Below, one piece after another: positions 7,040 through 15,860 of a DNA stretch of 64,000 nucleotides. Each line of letters begins with the position of its first letter. Within the stretch, counting starts at the first letter, position 1. The translations under genes were made by a program, and so were the position numbers. Under the pieces are notes generated by a model. The model ran no database searches. It was not told the origin of the DNA and saw only the letters and a program-made list of their open reading frames with translations. The DNA comes from CBDFHC01 sp965247585 (GTDB taxonomy: Bacteria; Chloroflexota; Dehalococcoidia; Lucifugimonadales; GCA-2712585), in contig CBDFHC010000004.1 in the NCBI GenBank assembly GCA_965247585.1, positions 62,001 through 126,000 of the forward strand, read 5' to 3'.

Positions 7040-8110
7040 ATGAAGTTCGGGTTGATGTACGAGATCCAGATACCGGAACCCCACTACCCGGGGATAGAGC
7101 AGGACAGGTACAAGCAGGTACTGGCGCAGGTGGAGCTGGCGGACGAGGTGGGGTTCGACTACTTCTGGACGGTGGAGCACCACTTCCTGCGGGAGTTTTC
7201 GCATTGCTCGGCGCCGGAGGTGCTGTACGGGGCGGTGTCGCAGATAACGAAGCGGATCCGCATCGGCCACGCGGTGGCGCTGCTGCCGAGCCAGTACAAC
7301 CATCCGGTGAGGGTGGCGGAGAGGGCGGCGGTGCTGGACATACTGTCGGACGGGCGGATGGACCTGGGTACGGGGCGGTCGACGACGCTGATAGAGATGG
7401 ACGGTTTCGAGGTGAACCCGGAGGAGACGAGGGCACAATGGGAGGAGGCGGTGACGATGATTCCGCGGATGTGGACGGAGGACCCGTTTTCGCACGAGGG
7501 GAAATATTTCAACGTGCCGCCGAGGTCTGTGATACCGAAGCCGGTGCAGAAGCCGCACCCGCCGATGTGGGTGGCGTGCAGTCAGCCGGACAGCTTCCGC
7601 GTGGCGGGGGAGATGGGGTTGGGGGTGCTGTGTTTCACGCTGGGGGGACACGAGCAGCTTAAGGAGCGGGTGGACATCTATCGGGAGGCGGTGAAGCACG
7701 CGCACCCGGTAGGGTCGTTTGTGAACGACCAGGTGGCGGCGCTGTGCGTTATCCACTGCGGGGAGGACGATGAGGATGCGCGGCGGACGGCGGGGCCGGA
7801 GGGGGCGTGGTTTGTAAATATGGCGGGCAAGCTGTACAAGCCGTGGCAGGGAAGGGATGTGCCGCAATCTTACAAGTTCGCGGTGGACGCGGTGCAGCAG
7901 GAACGGGTGGAGGCCACGGTGGAAGACCACCTGCGTTCCGGGGCGTTCGTGATGGGGGACCCGGACACGGTGATTAAGGGGTTGAAGGGTTACCAGGAGG
8001 CGGGGATAGACCAGGTGCTGTGTTTCATGCAGATGGGGAACCTGGCCCATCAGCGGATTATGGACTCGATCAAGCTGTTCGGGCGGCACGTGATTCCGTA
8101 CTTTCAGTAG
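7040..8110 (+). CDS. LLM-class flavin-dependent oxidoreductase
   Basis: Bacterial-luciferase-like monooxygenase or dehydrogenase using FMNH2 or F420. 356 residues. The barrel start M-K-F-G-L-M-Y-E, the V-E-H-H-F motif (about 45-49), the H-P-V-R-V-A-E-R block and G-T-G-R-S (about 113-117) are typical. A ribosome-binding site (GGAAGG) precedes the ATG. A clear paralogue sits at 34415-35599. Expansion of this family is known in SAR202-type Chloroflexota. The substrate is unknown. Possibly monocistronic: repeats flank both sides. Confidence 0.9.
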   Translation: MKFGLMYEIQIPEPHYPGIEQDRYKQVLAQVELADEVGFDYFWTVEHHFLREFSHCSAPEVLYGAVSQITKRIRIGHAVALLPSQYNHPVRVAERAAVLDILSDGRMDLGTGRSTTLIEMDGFEVNPEETRAQWEEAVTMIPRMWTEDPFSHEGKYFNVPPRSVIPKPVQKPHPPMWVACSQPDSFRVAGEMGLGVLCFTLGGHEQLKERVDIYREAVKHAHPVGSFVNDQVAALCVIHCGEDDEDARRTAGPEGAWFVNMAGKLYKPWQGRDVPQSYKFAVDAVQQERVEATVEDHLRSGAFVMGDPDTVIKGLKGYQEAGIDQVLCFMQMGNLAHQRIMDSIKLFGRHVIPYFQ

Positions 8111-8130
8111 AGGGAGCGTGCTGCATATCG

Positions 8131-8395
8131 AGTTCTGAAGGGCATCCTCAGACTCCCAGCAGCACCAGCCTGGTCCTGTGCACCCCTCCTGTACGGTTGG
8201 CTACAAAGGGCGGGGTGGTTTTTGCCGGGGTAGTCTGCCACTGCGATGGGCGCCGCCATGACGTAGGAGTTGAAATCACAGGTTGGTGGTACCCACCGTC
8301 CCACCCAGTAAGGTTCATAAAGAATATTTTGAGGGACACCCTCAAACTCCCGGCAGGGAACCCAGGTTCCCTGCACCCTCCTGTGGGGGGTGTGG
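8131..8395 (+). repeat. Intergenic hairpin repeat, two copies
   Basis: The space 8111-8472 is filled by a truncated copy (8131-8200) and a full copy (8221-8395). In the full copy the middle hairpin is TTGAGGG-ACA-CCCTCAA, a T-A closing pair instead of the usual C-G. The third hairpin GCAGGGAACC/GGTTCCCTGC is a perfect 10-bp stem. Confidence 0.9.
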
Positions 8396-8472
8396 TAGAG
8401 CCGGTTTGGGCAATTTTTGAATCCATGGTTTAGAATGTGCGAAAGCAACCAAGCGAATTAGAGGAGGGCCTT

Positions 8473-9381
8473 ATGGGAGGCGTGAACCAGCTAGGGTATC
8501 TGGGGATAGGCGTTAGCGACGTGGGTGAGTGGGAGAGGTATGCGCAGGATATCTTGGGACTGCAGGTGAGCGAGAGGGGAGAAGATGGCACCCTATTTCT
8601 GCGGATGGACGAGTATCACCATCGAATCGCAGTGCATCCCGGTGGTGACGACGATTTGGCTTACGCGGGCTGGCAGGTGACGACGGAGAGCGAGCTGTTG
8701 GAGGTGGCGAACCGGCTGAAGGCGGATGGAGTGCCGATGCGCGAAGGGAGCGACGCGGAAGCAAAGGAGCGCCGGGTGGCAGGATTGATTAAGGTTGCGG
8801 ACCCGGACGGCATTGCGGTGGAGATTTTCTACGGACCGCTGATGAACTTCGACGAGACGTTCAGATCTCCGCGGCCGATCTCCGGATTCGTGACGGGGGA
8901 GCAGGGGCTAGGCCACATAGTGCTGTGCACCGAAGACCTGGAGAAGGGGCTTCATTTCTATCGGGACCTGCTGGGCATGAGGATAAGCGATTTCATCAAG
9001 CCGAACCTGCCCTCGGGCCAGGAGATGACGCTGGCGTTCTTCCACTGCAATCCAAGGCACCACTCGCTGGCGCTGATGCCGCCGAGGGGCAAGAAGATGC
9101 TGCACTTCATGCTGCAGCTCGAGTCGATTAACGACGTAGGGATGACGTTCGACCTGTGCCGGGACCAGGGGGTCCCGAAGCTGCGAGGTCTGGGGAGGCA
9201 CACCAACGACCATATGTTGTCGTTCTACATGGGAACGCCGTCGGGGTTTGAGGTGGAGTACGGATGGGGGGCGCGAACGGTGGATGACAGCACGTGGCAG
9301 GTGCAATGGCAGACTACGGGCAGCATATGGGGACACCGTCCGGTGGAGCCGCAGGGCGCCAAGGACCCGATCCCGGCTTAA
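8473..9381 (+). CDS. Type I extradiol ring-cleavage dioxygenase (BphC-like, VOC fold)
   Basis: Two-domain VOC protein of 302 residues, the length of 2,3-dihydroxybiphenyl 1,2-dioxygenase type enzymes, which open catechol rings with Fe(II) and O2. The C-terminal domain keeps the likely metal ligands: His148 (G-L-G-H-I-V-L), His196/197 (P-R-H-H-S-L-A) and Glu260/262 (G-F-E-V-E-Y-G), spaced as in BphC. Start chosen at 8473 because GAGGAGGG lies just upstream; an in-frame ATG exists at 8437. A hairpin terminator follows. No other aromatic-degradation genes are adjacent, so the natural substrate is open. Confidence 0.88.
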   Translation: MGGVNQLGYLGIGVSDVGEWERYAQDILGLQVSERGEDGTLFLRMDEYHHRIAVHPGGDDDLAYAGWQVTTESELLEVANRLKADGVPMREGSDAEAKERRVAGLIKVADPDGIAVEIFYGPLMNFDETFRSPRPISGFVTGEQGLGHIVLCTEDLEKGLHFYRDLLGMRISDFIKPNLPSGQEMTLAFFHCNPRHHSLALMPPRGKKMLHFMLQLESINDVGMTFDLCRDQGVPKLRGLGRHTNDHMLSFYMGTPSGFEVEYGWGARTVDDSTWQVQWQTTGSIWGHRPVEPQGAKDPIPA

Positions 9382-9403
9382 CGGACTTTAGAATGACGTT
9401 TGA

Positions 9404-9436
9404 GGGAGGGGCGACTATCGCCCCTCCCTTTGTTTT
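9404..9436 (+). terminator. Rho-independent terminator after the dioxygenase
   Basis: Perfect 10-bp GC stem GGGAGGGGCG (9404-9413) / CGCCCCTCCC (9419-9428), loop ACTAT, then TTTGTTTT. Confidence 0.92.
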
Positions 9437-9440
9437 GGGG

Positions 9441-9960
9441 TGATTTGCCGTTGCTATGGGTGGTTGCTCCTAAGGGTTACAAATCGAGGGTTGGTGGTTC
9501 CCACCATCCCACCCAGGAAGGTTTTACAAAGTTTTACTGAGGTACACCCTCAGACTCCCGGCAGAGGAGCACAGCCCCTCTGCACTCCCCCTTTCTGCGT
9601 GCGCTTCAAGAGACGATGTGTCTAGTTTCGAGGGAATCCCGCATGCCAGTTGCGACCGGCAGCACCAGGGAAGAAAACGCTAGGCTGGTGGTAGAAGTGG
9701 GCGCGAAGGTTGGATGTGCTCTCCCACCACACCCAGATTCTTCGATCCTCACGGGCCGACTCAGAATGACATGGCGGGGGGGCGGAATGCGGTATGGGCT
9801 CGTCCTTCGAGAGCCTCAGGATGAGCGGGTTGGAAGCGTAGGAGGCTTATTTTCATAGGAATGACATGACTTGTGCGGACGCTCAACATGCGATCAGGTG
9901 GCGCTGAAAATACTGACGGAGTAAAAAGTTCACAAACTCAGGAGGGGCTTTGGCTCTCTG
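9441..9960 (+). repeat. Cluster of intergenic repeats of several kinds
   Basis: The space 9437-10063 has no believable gene. It contains a full copy of the three-hairpin repeat (9441-9600) and then fragments of other recurring intergenic elements: one with tgcgaccggcagcaccaggg (near 9648), one with cacccagattcttcgatcct (near 9728), one with cgtccttcgagagcctcagg (near 9800) and one with cataggaatgacatgacttg (near 9855). Each recurs in other spaces of the window. Confidence 0.8.
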
Positions 9961-10063
9961 CACTCCCTCTTTTCGGCAGGGAGCGGGTTGACCTTGAAGA
10001 TAGGGGCTGCTACGTTCACGCCGGTCTTGGAAGGGGAGAGAAGCCAGCAACAGGGAGTAGAGT

Positions 10064-10810
10064 ATGAGACTTGAAGGAAAGGTAGCGCTGATCAGCGGGG
10101 GCGCCCGAGGGATGGGGGCGGTGGAGGCCAGGCTGTTCGCCAAGGAGGGAGCGAAGGTGGTGATTGGGGACGTTTTGGCGGAGGGGGAGGAGACGGCGGC
10201 GGAGATAAACGGCGCAGGAGGCTCGGCGCACTTCGTGAGGCTGGACGTGACCAGCGAGGATTCGTGGGGGGAGGCTGTGGGGGAGACGGTGCGTCGCTTC
10301 GGCAGACTGGATATTCTGGTGAACAACGCGGGGATACTGCGGCGCGGCCCGATAGAAGAGGCCACGGAGAGCACGTGGGACGAGGTGCTGGCGGTAAACG
10401 CCAAGGGGGTGTGGCTAGGAACCAAGGCGGTGATGCCGGAGATGCGGAAGGCGGGGGGAGGTTCAATAGTGAACATCTCTTCGATGGCGAGCCACACGGC
10501 CAGGGCGGGGAGCTCGGTGTACGCGGCGTCCAAGGGGGCGGTCCGCATTTTCACCAAATCGACGGCGATAGAGGGAGCGAAGGACGGGATCAGGGCCAAC
10601 TCGGTACACCCGGGGGTTATCGAGACGCAGATGATTGCCGACATGCTGAACAACGAGGATTACCGGCAGGAGCAGGTGGACCGGATTCCGCTGAGGCGAG
10701 TCGGGACGGCCGAGGACGTGGCCAATGGAGTGCTGTACCTGGCATCGGACGAGTCCTCTTACGTAACTGGGTCGGAGCTGGCGATTGACGGGGGGTTGCT
10801 GGCCCAGTGA
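10064..10810 (+). CDS. SDR-family NAD(P)-dependent oxidoreductase
   Basis: Classical short-chain dehydrogenase/reductase of 248 residues. Cofactor motif S-G-G-A-R-G-M-G (11-18), N-N-A-G at 87-90, catalytic Ser140, Tyr153 and Lys157 (Y-A-A-S-K). Closest in feel to 3-oxoacyl-ACP reductase or hydroxysteroid dehydrogenase-like members; the substrate is not deducible. The next gene, an amidase, starts at or just after its stop codon, so the two are likely cotranscribed. Confidence 0.92.
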   Translation: MRLEGKVALISGGARGMGAVEARLFAKEGAKVVIGDVLAEGEETAAEINGAGGSAHFVRLDVTSEDSWGEAVGETVRRFGRLDILVNNAGILRRGPIEEATESTWDEVLAVNAKGVWLGTKAVMPEMRKAGGGSIVNISSMASHTARAGSSVYAASKGAVRIFTKSTAIEGAKDGIRANSVHPGVIETQMIADMLNNEDYRQEQVDRIPLRRVGTAEDVANGVLYLASDESSYVTGSELAIDGGLLAQ

Positions 10811-10824
10811 CGGGCCGACGCGTG

Positions 10825-12291
10825 ATGAAAGGCAACGAGATCGGGCCGTACTCATCGGCGACGGAGATGCTGGCGGCGCTGGAGTCGGGGGGCGTGTCGT
10901 CGGTGGAACTGCTGGAGCTTCATTTGAAGCGGATAGAGAAGCTGAACCCGGCGCTGAACGCCATAGTGACGCCGGACTTCGAGAACGCCAGGAAGACAGC
11001 GGCGGAAGCGGACGCGGGGCAGGCCCGGGATGAAACCGCGCCGCTGTTGGGGCTGCCTATGACGATCAAGGACTGCATTGACGTGAAGGGGCTGCGGGGA
11101 ACGGCGGGGCTGGAAGCGCACCGGGAGAGGAAACCGGAGGCGGACGCGCCGGTGACGGCATCGGTTCGAGCGGCGGGGGCGGTGATAATGGGGAAGACGA
11201 ACGTGCCACCGAACGCTGCGGACTGGCAGTCGAACAACCCAGTGTTCGGGCGGACGAACAATCCGTGGGACTTGAGCCGGACGCCGGGGGGCAGCACGGG
11301 GGGAGGGGCGGCGTCGCTGGCGGCGGGGCTGACACCGCTGGAGCTGGGGAGCGACGTTGGAGGGTCGATCCGGATACCGGCGGCGTTCTGCGGGGTGTAC
11401 GGGCACAAGCCCAGCGAGACGGCGGTGCCCAAGAGTGGACACTTTCCAGGGTTTCCGCGGCCGAATCCCGGGGTGACGATGCTGGTGCTGGGGCCGCTGG
11501 CGCGGAGCGCCCAGGACCTAGAGCTGGCTTTGGACGTGGTGGCGGGGCCGGATGTGGGAGAGGATGTGGGGTGGCGGCTCCAGATTCCTCCGGCGAGGCA
11601 CGACCGGCTTTCGGAGTACCGGGTGGCAGTATTGCCGGCCATCAACTGGCTGCCGGTGGACTCGGAGATCCAGGAGTCGTTAGAGGGGCTGGCGGGGGCG
11701 CTGGGGAGGGCGGGGGCGAGGGTGGAGGAAGCGCAGCCGGAGGGGTTCGGGGACATGCGTCGGCACCACGAACTGTACACGTCGACGCTTTCGCGCATCA
11801 GCTCGCTGAGGGAGACGGAGGCGAGACGGACACGGATGGCGGAGAGCATGCGAAGCCGGGGAGGGATGTTTGGGGAGGCGATGGCGCGGGGGATGGGGGC
11901 GACGGCTTCGGGCTATGTGTCATGGCTGTCGGCGCGGGAGGGGTTCAGGGAAGCGTACCGGGAGTTTTTCCGAGGGTGGGACGTGCTGCTGGCGCCGATA
12001 ACCGTAGTACCGCCGTTCCCGCACACGGACGCCCGGTGGCCGGAGCGGCGGTTGGATGTGAACAACGAATCGGTGGAGTACGGGCTGCAGACGGTGTATC
12101 CGGGGGTGGCGACGTTCTGCGGACAGCCGGCCACGGCGTTCCCCTGGGGCCAGACACGGAGCGGGCTGCCGATTGGGTTGCAGGCGATAGGGCCGTACCT
12201 GGAGGACCGGACGAGCATTCGATTCGCGGAGCTGGTGTCGCGGGAGTTCGGTGGGTTTCAGGCGCCGCCGGGGTATGGCGGCGGGTGGTAA
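10825..12291 (+). CDS. Amidase (amidase-signature family)
   Basis: Hydrolyses a carboxylic amide via the Ser-cisSer-Lys triad. Visible are the lysine in M-T-I-K-D-C-I-D, the Gly/Ser loop T-P-G-G-S-T-G-G-G and the nucleophile segment D-V-G-G-S-I-R-I-P-A. About 488 residues. The ATG at 10825 was chosen; a GTG at 10807, overlapping the SDR stop, would add six residues. One of five amidases of this family in the window, not especially close to the others by eye. Substrate unknown. Confidence 0.9.
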   Translation: MKGNEIGPYSSATEMLAALESGGVSSVELLELHLKRIEKLNPALNAIVTPDFENARKTAAEADAGQARDETAPLLGLPMTIKDCIDVKGLRGTAGLEAHRERKPEADAPVTASVRAAGAVIMGKTNVPPNAADWQSNNPVFGRTNNPWDLSRTPGGSTGGGAASLAAGLTPLELGSDVGGSIRIPAAFCGVYGHKPSETAVPKSGHFPGFPRPNPGVTMLVLGPLARSAQDLELALDVVAGPDVGEDVGWRLQIPPARHDRLSEYRVAVLPAINWLPVDSEIQESLEGLAGALGRAGARVEEAQPEGFGDMRRHHELYTSTLSRISSLRETEARRTRMAESMRSRGGMFGEAMARGMGATASGYVSWLSAREGFREAYREFFRGWDVLLAPITVVPPFPHTDARWPERRLDVNNESVEYGLQTVYPGVATFCGQPATAFPWGQTRSGLPIGLQAIGPYLEDRTSIRFAELVSREFGGFQAPPGYGGGW

Positions 12292-12367
12292 GAGGGCTGT
12301 CCGGCGAGTGAGTCCGTTCACCGGGGGCGTGCTAGAATAGCGCCATCCGATAGCTTCGAGGTGCAAT

Positions 12368-12799
12368 ATGACGATTCCCGGAAAGCCTCCAGTGCCCACG
12401 GACCTGGTACACCACATTGGGATTGCGGTCTCAGACCTGGACGCGAGCATCAAGTTTTACCAGGAGCTGTTCGGGCTGGAGCCGGGCCCAATTATTGAAC
12501 GGGAAGACGTGCAGGTGCGGGGATGTTTCATTCCGGTGGGGGACACGAACCTGGAGCTGCTTGAGAGCACAAGCCCGGACGGCGTCATTGCGATGCATAT
12601 CAGCAAACGTGGCGAGGGGTTGCACCACGTGTGCTTTGAGGTGGACGACGTTGGGGAGAAGCTGAAGAGTTTGGACGAACTGGGGATAGACCTGCTGGAC
12701 AAGGTGCCAAAGCGAGGGCTGGCAGGGGGTCTGATTGGGTTTCTGCACCCCTCGGCGGCGCGAGGGGTGTTAATAGAGTTGGCGCAGCACGAGCATTAG
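12368..12799 (+). CDS. VOC-family protein, methylmalonyl-CoA epimerase-like
   Basis: Single glyoxalase-fold protein of 143 residues with the epimerase pattern: H-H-I-G-I-A-V at 15-21, N-L-E-L-L-E at 61-66, H-H-V-C-F-E-V at 86-92 and a C-terminal L-I-E-L glutamate (137). The predicted metal ligands His16, His87 and Glu137 are all present. It would convert (S)- to (R)-methylmalonyl-CoA in propionate/branched-chain metabolism. The mutase is not in the window, so the reaction is inferred from family only. Confidence 0.82.
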   Translation: MTIPGKPPVPTDLVHHIGIAVSDLDASIKFYQELFGLEPGPIIEREDVQVRGCFIPVGDTNLELLESTSPDGVIAMHISKRGEGLHHVCFEVDDVGEKLKSLDELGIDLLDKVPKRGLAGGLIGFLHPSAARGVLIELAQHEH

Positions 12800-12821
12800 G
12801 ATATAGGTCCCTCATCCCCCT

Positions 12822-12929
12822 CGGTCCCCCTTCTCCGGAGTAGAAGGGGGAAGAAAAACGAAGTTCTGAGGGACACCCTCAGACTCCCGGCAGGGAACCC
12901 AGGTTCCCTGCACCCTCCTGTACGGTTGG
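12822..12929 (+). repeat. Intergenic hairpin repeat with a preceding GC hairpin
   Basis: CCCCCTTCT...AGAAGGGGG (about 12833-12850), then the CTGAGGGACACCCTCAG core and the perfect GCAGGGAACC/GGTTCCCTGC stem. The GGTTGGTGG hairpin is absent, so this is a 3' part-copy. The same preceding GC hairpin recurs at 49731 and 50001. Confidence 0.85.
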
Positions 12930-12975
12930 AGCATAAAGACGCCCTGGGGTAAGAATTCTCTATAGAGTTTATGGG

Positions 12976-14163
12976 CTAGGAGGCGCGCTGGAAGATGGTG
13001 GCGACGCCCTGGCCGCCGCCAACGCACATGGTGACGAGGCCGAATTCCTGATCACGTAGCTCTAGCTCTTCCAGGAGCTTGACGGTCATGATGGCGCCGG
13101 TGGCGCCGACGGGGTGGCCCAGGGAGATGCCGCTGCCGTTGACGTTGGTCTTGTCCGGGTCCATGTCCAGCTCGCGGATGCAGTAGAGGGCCTGGGAGGC
13201 GAATGCCTCGTTGAGCTCAATGAGGTCAATGTCGTCCATAGACATGCCGGCCTTCGCCAGGGCCTTTCGGACGGCGGGGATGGGGCCGATGCCCATGACG
13301 GCGGGCTCCACGCCGGCGACGCCGCGGGCGTGCCAACGGAGCCGGGGACGGATGCCCAACTCTTTGGCCTTATCCGCGGACATGATGACCACGGCGGCGG
13401 CGCCGTCATTAATGGTGGAGGCGTTGCCGGCGGTGACGGTGCCGCCTTTTTTGAAGGCGGGGGAAAGCTGGGACAGACGTTCCAGGGTGGTGTCCTCCCT
13501 GGGACCTTCGTCGTTGGAGACGACGACGGGGTCGCCGCGGCGCTGCGGGACGGAGATGTCCGTTATCTGGTTGGCGAAACGGCCGGCGTTGACGGCGGCC
13601 ACGGCACGCTGGTGGCTGATGACGGCGAGCTGATCCTGGTCCTCACGGGAAACGCCGAAGCGCTCGGCGACGTTCTCGGCGGTGACGCCCATGTGGTAGA
13701 GGTTGACGGGGCAGCCGAGGCCCTTGATGAGGCTATCGGTGAGAACGGCGTCGCCGAGGCGAAGGCCGTCAAAGCGGGCCTTGTAGTCGACCATATAGGG
13801 GGACTGACTCATATTCTCGGTGCCGCCGGCGACGGCGATGTCCACCTCGCCGGTCTTAATGAGCTGGGCGGCCATGTTGATGGCCTCCAGGCCGGAGGAG
13901 CATTGGCGGTTGATAGCGATGGTGGGGATTTCGGCGGGGATGCCCGCGGCGAGGGAGGCGAGCCTGGCGGCGTAGCCGGACTCGGCGGTCTGGAGGGCGT
14001 TGCCGAGGACCACCTCATCTACCTGGTCGGGGCGTAGGTCAACCTGGGCCAGGGCTGCCTTGATGGCGAGGGCACCGAGGTCTGAGGCGGAGATGTCTTT
14101 GAATGCGCCTCCGAACCTACCGACGGGGGTACGCGCCCCACTGACGATTACGGCCTCTTGCAT
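12976..14163 (-). CDS. Acetyl-CoA acetyltransferase (thiolase)
   Basis: Thiolase of 395 residues that condenses or cleaves acyl-CoA. N-terminal V-S-G-A-R-T-P-V-G-R-F, nucleophilic Cys88 in N-R-Q-C-S-S-G, C-terminal G-H-P-V-G-A-T-G-A with the catalytic histidine and C-V-G-G-G-Q-G with the second cysteine. Start at 14163 is supported by GGGAGG 5-6 nt upstream and by alignment of the conserved N-terminus; the open frame further upstream runs into repeats. Probably monocistronic. Confidence 0.94.
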   Translation of the reverse strand: MQEAVIVSGARTPVGRFGGAFKDISASDLGALAIKAALAQVDLRPDQVDEVVLGNALQTAESGYAARLASLAAGIPAEIPTIAINRQCSSGLEAINMAAQLIKTGEVDIAVAGGTENMSQSPYMVDYKARFDGLRLGDAVLTDSLIKGLGCPVNLYHMGVTAENVAERFGVSREDQDQLAVISHQRAVAAVNAGRFANQITDISVPQRRGDPVVVSNDEGPREDTTLERLSQLSPAFKKGGTVTAGNASTINDGAAAVVIMSADKAKELGIRPRLRWHARGVAGVEPAVMGIGPIPAVRKALAKAGMSMDDIDLIELNEAFASQALYCIRELDMDPDKTNVNGSGISLGHPVGATGAIMTVKLLEELELRDQEFGLVTMCVGGGQGVATIFQRAS

Positions 14164-14298
14164 TGGTTTCCTCCCAGGTTGGTGGGTGATTGGTTGGCTG
14201 GTTTGGCGCCGGCTGCCACCGGTAGCCTGGCTTCTGGTGACGGGGCGGGGTCTAGAGGAACGATACCAGAGGTTCAGTTGGGGGGCAATGAGGGAAGC

Positions 14299-14580
14299 CT
14301 GAGGGACACCCTCAGTCTCCCGGCAGAAGGGATCTGCCCCTCTGCACTCCCCGTTAACGGGTCTGCTTAATTGAACGGAAAAGGCTTTCTCGAGGGAATC
14401 AGCGGTGGCGCAGGGTGTTGTCACCACAAAGGGTTGCAAATCGAAGGTTGGTGGTGCCCACCCACTCGCCCGGATGGTTTTTAAAGTTGTTTCTGAGGAA
14501 CACCCTCAGTCTCCCGGCAGAAGGGATCTGCCCCTCTGCACTCCCCGTTAGCGGGTCTGCTTAATGTGACGGACAGGGCA
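14299..14580 (+). repeat. Two tandem copies of the intergenic hairpin repeat
   Basis: The gene-free stretch 14164-14582 contains a short copy (14299-14375) and a full copy (14396-14580). Both end in the same third hairpin (GCAGAAGGG with CCCCTCTGC) and the same tail (gggtctgcttaat), so this looks like a local duplication. Confidence 0.88.
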
Positions 14581-14582
14581 TT

Positions 14583-15737
14583 CTAGAGGGGTTCCGCGGC
14601 GCGCTGGAGGGCGCGTTGGGGGGTCATTTCATGGAGGATGGGGTGGGCGTGCCGATGGACGAGGAGATTGGTGAGTACCTGGGCGATGAAGGCGGATAGG
14701 AGGAAGCCGTTGCTGCTGGCGGCGGCCATATAGACACCACTGACATCACCAACGTAGCCGAGTATAGGGACGCGGCCAGGGGTACCGGCGCCGCAGCCAG
14801 CGGCGACCTCGGCGATCTGGAACTTGAGGCCGGGGAAGATTTTGCGAACGCGCTGTAGGAGCCACTCCTTACCATCTTCGGTGGGGCGAGCGTCGAAGCC
14901 GGTGTCGTCGTGCTTGCTGCCCAGGTGCATAAGACCATCGACGCGGTGGACCATGTTGGTCTCCATCCAGCGGACGGCGCAGCCGAGGGGAGGGCCTTCC
15001 GGCTGGAGGTGGAGCTTTTGGAGGGGGTAGGGCCCGATGGGGAGGGAGACGCCGAGCCAGCGCTGGAGGGCGTCGCCGCCCCAGGCGCCCATGGCCATGA
15101 CGGCAGTATCGCAGGGGACCACGTCGCCGCCGGCCAGCCGGACGCCGGTGAGCCGGTCCGAGGCGGTGTCCAAACCAACGGCCTCGCCGTTTACCAACCG
15201 GGCACCGTGGCGGGATGCGGCGTGGGAGAGGGCGTTGGTGAAGAGGTAGGGGTCCAACTGCATGCAATCGTGGTGGAGCATACCGCCGAGGATTTCCGGA
15301 GAGAGGCGGGAGTCCAGGTCTTGTGCGGTCCTGGCATCGACCCACTCGACGCGGAGACCGGCGTCCCGGAGTTCATCAGTAAAGCTACGGGTCTGCCGGA
15401 CCTCGTCTTCGTCCATGGCGGCATAGAGGTAACGGACGTCCTGTTCGCGGAAGTCCTGACCTGAGTCGGCTTTGATTTCTGGCAGCCAGCGGCGAAAAAG
15501 GGCGAGGCTTTCGACACCCATGTCGGTCTGAAACTGGCCGTAGGTGTGGGTGGCGGGCTGGACGTTGCCAGCGGAGGCGCCGGAAGCCTCGGAGGCGACG
15601 CCCTTGCGTTCGATGACGGTTACGGGGACCCCTTCTTTTGAGAGGCGGTAGGCGAGGAAACAGCCGATGACGCCGCCGCCGATGATGGCGACGTTTCCGA
15701 GGTCAGTGTTGGGGGTAGGAGGTGTTGGAGTTGCCAA
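14583..15737 (-). CDS. FAD-dependent oxidoreductase (DAO family)
   Basis: Flavoprotein of 384 residues related to glycine, sarcosine and D-amino acid oxidases. N-terminal FAD-binding motif G-G-G-V-I-G-C (about residues 20-26) followed by the E-R-K end of the second strand, then the DAO catalytic domain. A GGAGGCT ribosome-binding site (AGCCTCC on the plus strand at 15744-15750) lies just upstream of the ATG at 15737. The same strand carries two class III aminotransferases next, which suggests amino-group metabolism, but a repeat separates them. Substrate unknown. Four other flavoproteins of this superfamily are in the window. Confidence 0.9.
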   Translation of the reverse strand: MATPTPPTPNTDLGNVAIIGGGVIGCFLAYRLSKEGVPVTVIERKGVASEASGASAGNVQPATHTYGQFQTDMGVESLALFRRWLPEIKADSGQDFREQDVRYLYAAMDEDEVRQTRSFTDELRDAGLRVEWVDARTAQDLDSRLSPEILGGMLHHDCMQLDPYLFTNALSHAASRHGARLVNGEAVGLDTASDRLTGVRLAGGDVVPCDTAVMAMGAWGGDALQRWLGVSLPIGPYPLQKLHLQPEGPPLGCAVRWMETNMVHRVDGLMHLGSKHDDTGFDARPTEDGKEWLLQRVRKIFPGLKFQIAEVAAGCGAGTPGRVPILGYVGDVSGVYMAAASSNGFLLSAFIAQVLTNLLVHRHAHPILHEMTPQRALQRAAEPL

Positions 15738-15783
15738 GGGTTAGCCTCCGGTTGGTGTTTGGTTTGGAGGGAAAGGTTTTCGA

Positions 15784-15860
15784 AGTTTTTCTGAGGGACA
15801 CCCTCAGGCTCCCAGCAAAGGGGCATGACCCCTCTGCACTCCCCTTTCATCAGCCTGCTA
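15784..15860 (+). repeat. Intergenic hairpin repeat, part copy
   Basis: CTGAGGGACACCCTCAG core followed by the third hairpin AAGGGG-catga-CCCCT. The sequence runs into the 3' end of the aminotransferase gene. Confidence 0.8.

Noticed and set aside
9616..9858. Open frame of 80 codons in the spacer after the dioxygenase
   Set aside because: It runs through known intergenic repeat motifs that recur elsewhere and has no family similarity or ribosome site.
12828..12855. Rho-independent terminator after the epimerase
   Set aside because: The GC stem is followed by A-rich, not T-rich, sequence on the plus strand and lacks a T-tract on the minus strand; the same hairpin is part of the repeat at 49731.
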